Of a stretch of DNA of 64,000 nt, positions 62,881 to 64,000 are shown in pieces. The stretch comes from Entoloma clypeatum (taxonomy: Eukaryota > Basidiomycota > Agaricomycetes > Agaricales > Entolomataceae), in the NCBI GenBank assembly GCA_963565915.1, contig OY751490.1, forward strand, positions 4,774,001 to 4,838,000, given 5' to 3'. How positions within the stretch are numbered: position 1 is the stretch's first letter; every line of letters starts with the position of its first letter. The notes under the pieces are model-generated. The model did no database searches, was not told the DNA's origin, and saw only the letters and a list, made by a program, of their open reading frames with translations. Both the position numbers and the translations under genes were made by a program.

Positions 62881-64000
62881 TGATACGACCGCTGTGCGGC
62901 TGTGCATGAAAATGCATAAATCCCACACTTTTATCAATAAAAGAATATAATGTTGCTCCCATTAAACACATTCTATTGGAACTGATGGTACTACTGGCTA
63001 CCTAGAGAGTCTACATACCACTGGACCACCTTTAGTCATGATCATGGGAACAGTCACATTCTGAGGGCTTAACCATAGACTTGACACAATAATTCTATTC
63101 TTAATGGATAAGACCATTGAGGGGACCCAACATTAATACCAATATTCTATGGTCTATCACCCTATCCATTGACTATTACTATATATGGACAATCGGAGGC
63201 ATGGGGGGTTTATTATCTCGAACGCGACGCACTGTACCGAACGCATCACAGAACAAGGCGGCCGATCACTGATGCCGTGATGCCGAGCCATGTGAACTTA
63301 CCGGAAATAGAATGCACCCTGGAAACGGGGTCGTTGATCGCTTTTGATGGACAGGATCCGGTCCTGACACTTCGGACCCTTGATCGATGGCAACCGGGGA
63401 TTTGATCGTCCCGATCAATATTGATGCGGCGCTCTAGAATGCTCGCGCGTGGACGCATTGACAACACTCCGCTCCGCTAGGGTCCGTAACCCTCTCGACG
63501 AATGGAAAACTTATGGAAATAACATATACCAAGCTTCGGAAGGCTATTAAATTAGTTACCTATTTGATTTTGGACATTTACTTGTGATAAACTTTATTTA
63601 TTTTTGAATGCTCTCTGTGTATAAAGGCCCGTAGTTTCCTGCCATGTACAGTAGATTAGAACGAGGCCCCCTCTTCTGTCTCTTAGCTCCGTGCGCTCAG
63701 TGAACCGTCTCCGTGACAAAAATCCAATTCCTTAATTTTATATTATTGAATTACACTCAGAATATCGACGCGCGCTCGCGAGTTGACATTCTACAAAGGC
63801 AAACGAACCAAACCTACTTACGAAATAAGTGGTTCTTTTCCACCACCCCTAGAACTATTTGTTGAGAGTGTTGTTGGGTGTTTGAGGTGTTTGTAGAGCT
63901 CTGACCAGAGTCTCTCGCATTTTCGGCGCTCGTCACAAACTCGCTTTTCATCTGGAGCCCACCGCGAGGGGTGGTTTCATAGTAGTTCAAACTGTTTGCC
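62881..64000. other. Unassigned sequence at the window end, possibly an LTR or other mobile element
   Basis: It starts TGATACGACC exactly where Copia 2 breaks off. It contains a TATA-like box (tgtataaagg, about 63619-63628) with a following cgtagtttc word, also found after a TATA-like box inside the TIR element at 44089-45508 (about 44965-44985). A 78-codon open frame at 63169-63405 has no domain. The other end lies beyond the window, so the type cannot be settled. Confidence 0.35.

Noticed and set aside
63960..63990. tRNA-type primer-binding site (tggagcccaccgcgagg) near the window end
   Set aside because: No tRNA 3' end could be matched with confidence and the LTR end before it is not defined.

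Overview
The window looks like nuclear DNA of a mushroom-forming basidiomycete (Agaricomycetes). Host genes are broken by many short introns (about 50-60 bases, GT...AG). The gene families (APC2, DHHC acyltransferase, short CE4 chitin deacetylases, F-box and BTB proteins, C2H2 zinc fingers) and the transposon families (chromodomain Gypsy, fungal Copia, Tc1/mariner, pogo-like) fit that group. No species can be named from the sequence alone. No tRNA, rRNA or CRISPR array was seen.

Region 1, about 1-25.5 kb, is ordinary gene space. In order: the 3' part of APC2 (+), a DHHC palmitoyltransferase (-), chitin deacetylase 1 (+), a 3.5 kb gene-poor gap, a small C2H2 zinc-finger gene (+), an F-box protein (-), a larger paralogue of the zinc-finger gene (+), a BTB/POZ protein (-), chitin deacetylases 2 and 3 (+), a stranded NmrA-like exon, a YeeZ-like Rossmann protein (-) and a small predicted secreted peptide (+). 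The three deacetylases share intron positions and the C-terminal tail A/S-S-W-H-C, so they come from local duplication. The two zinc-finger genes differ by whole symmetric exons.

Region 2, about 25.5-64 kb, is a nested transposon island with no convincing host gene. The oldest recognisable layer is a Gypsy element on the minus strand, read from 52.6 kb (gag) to 35.0 kb (integrase C-terminus). It has been split by a 248 bp TA-flanked MITE, two elements with CAGCAAAC ends, a GC-rich insert and a 1.42 kb TIR element. A young chromodomain Gypsy (37132-43703, 5-bp target duplication CATTT) sits inside one of those inserts. To the left lies a gag-only Copia-type element (28595-34946, duplication ACTAA) whose 3' LTR was itself hit by a solo Gypsy LTR (duplication GACAC). 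To the right are a 3.2 kb element with long inverted arms of satellite-like repeats, an intact Tc1/mariner element inside a second Gypsy relic, a pogo-like transposase relic and a truncated second Copia element.

Main points from the hunt: the chromodomain Gypsy has an 11-nt primer-binding site exactly complementary to the predicted 5' end of its own transcript (Tf1/sushi-type self-priming) and an extra 120-codon ORF before its 3' LTR. All five base differences between its LTRs are CpG transitions, and 7 of 9 differing sites in the Copia LTR pair are CpG-derived. Most internal stops that can be placed against a family are TGA, often where Arg is expected. Together these point to CpG-directed mutation of repeats in this genome.
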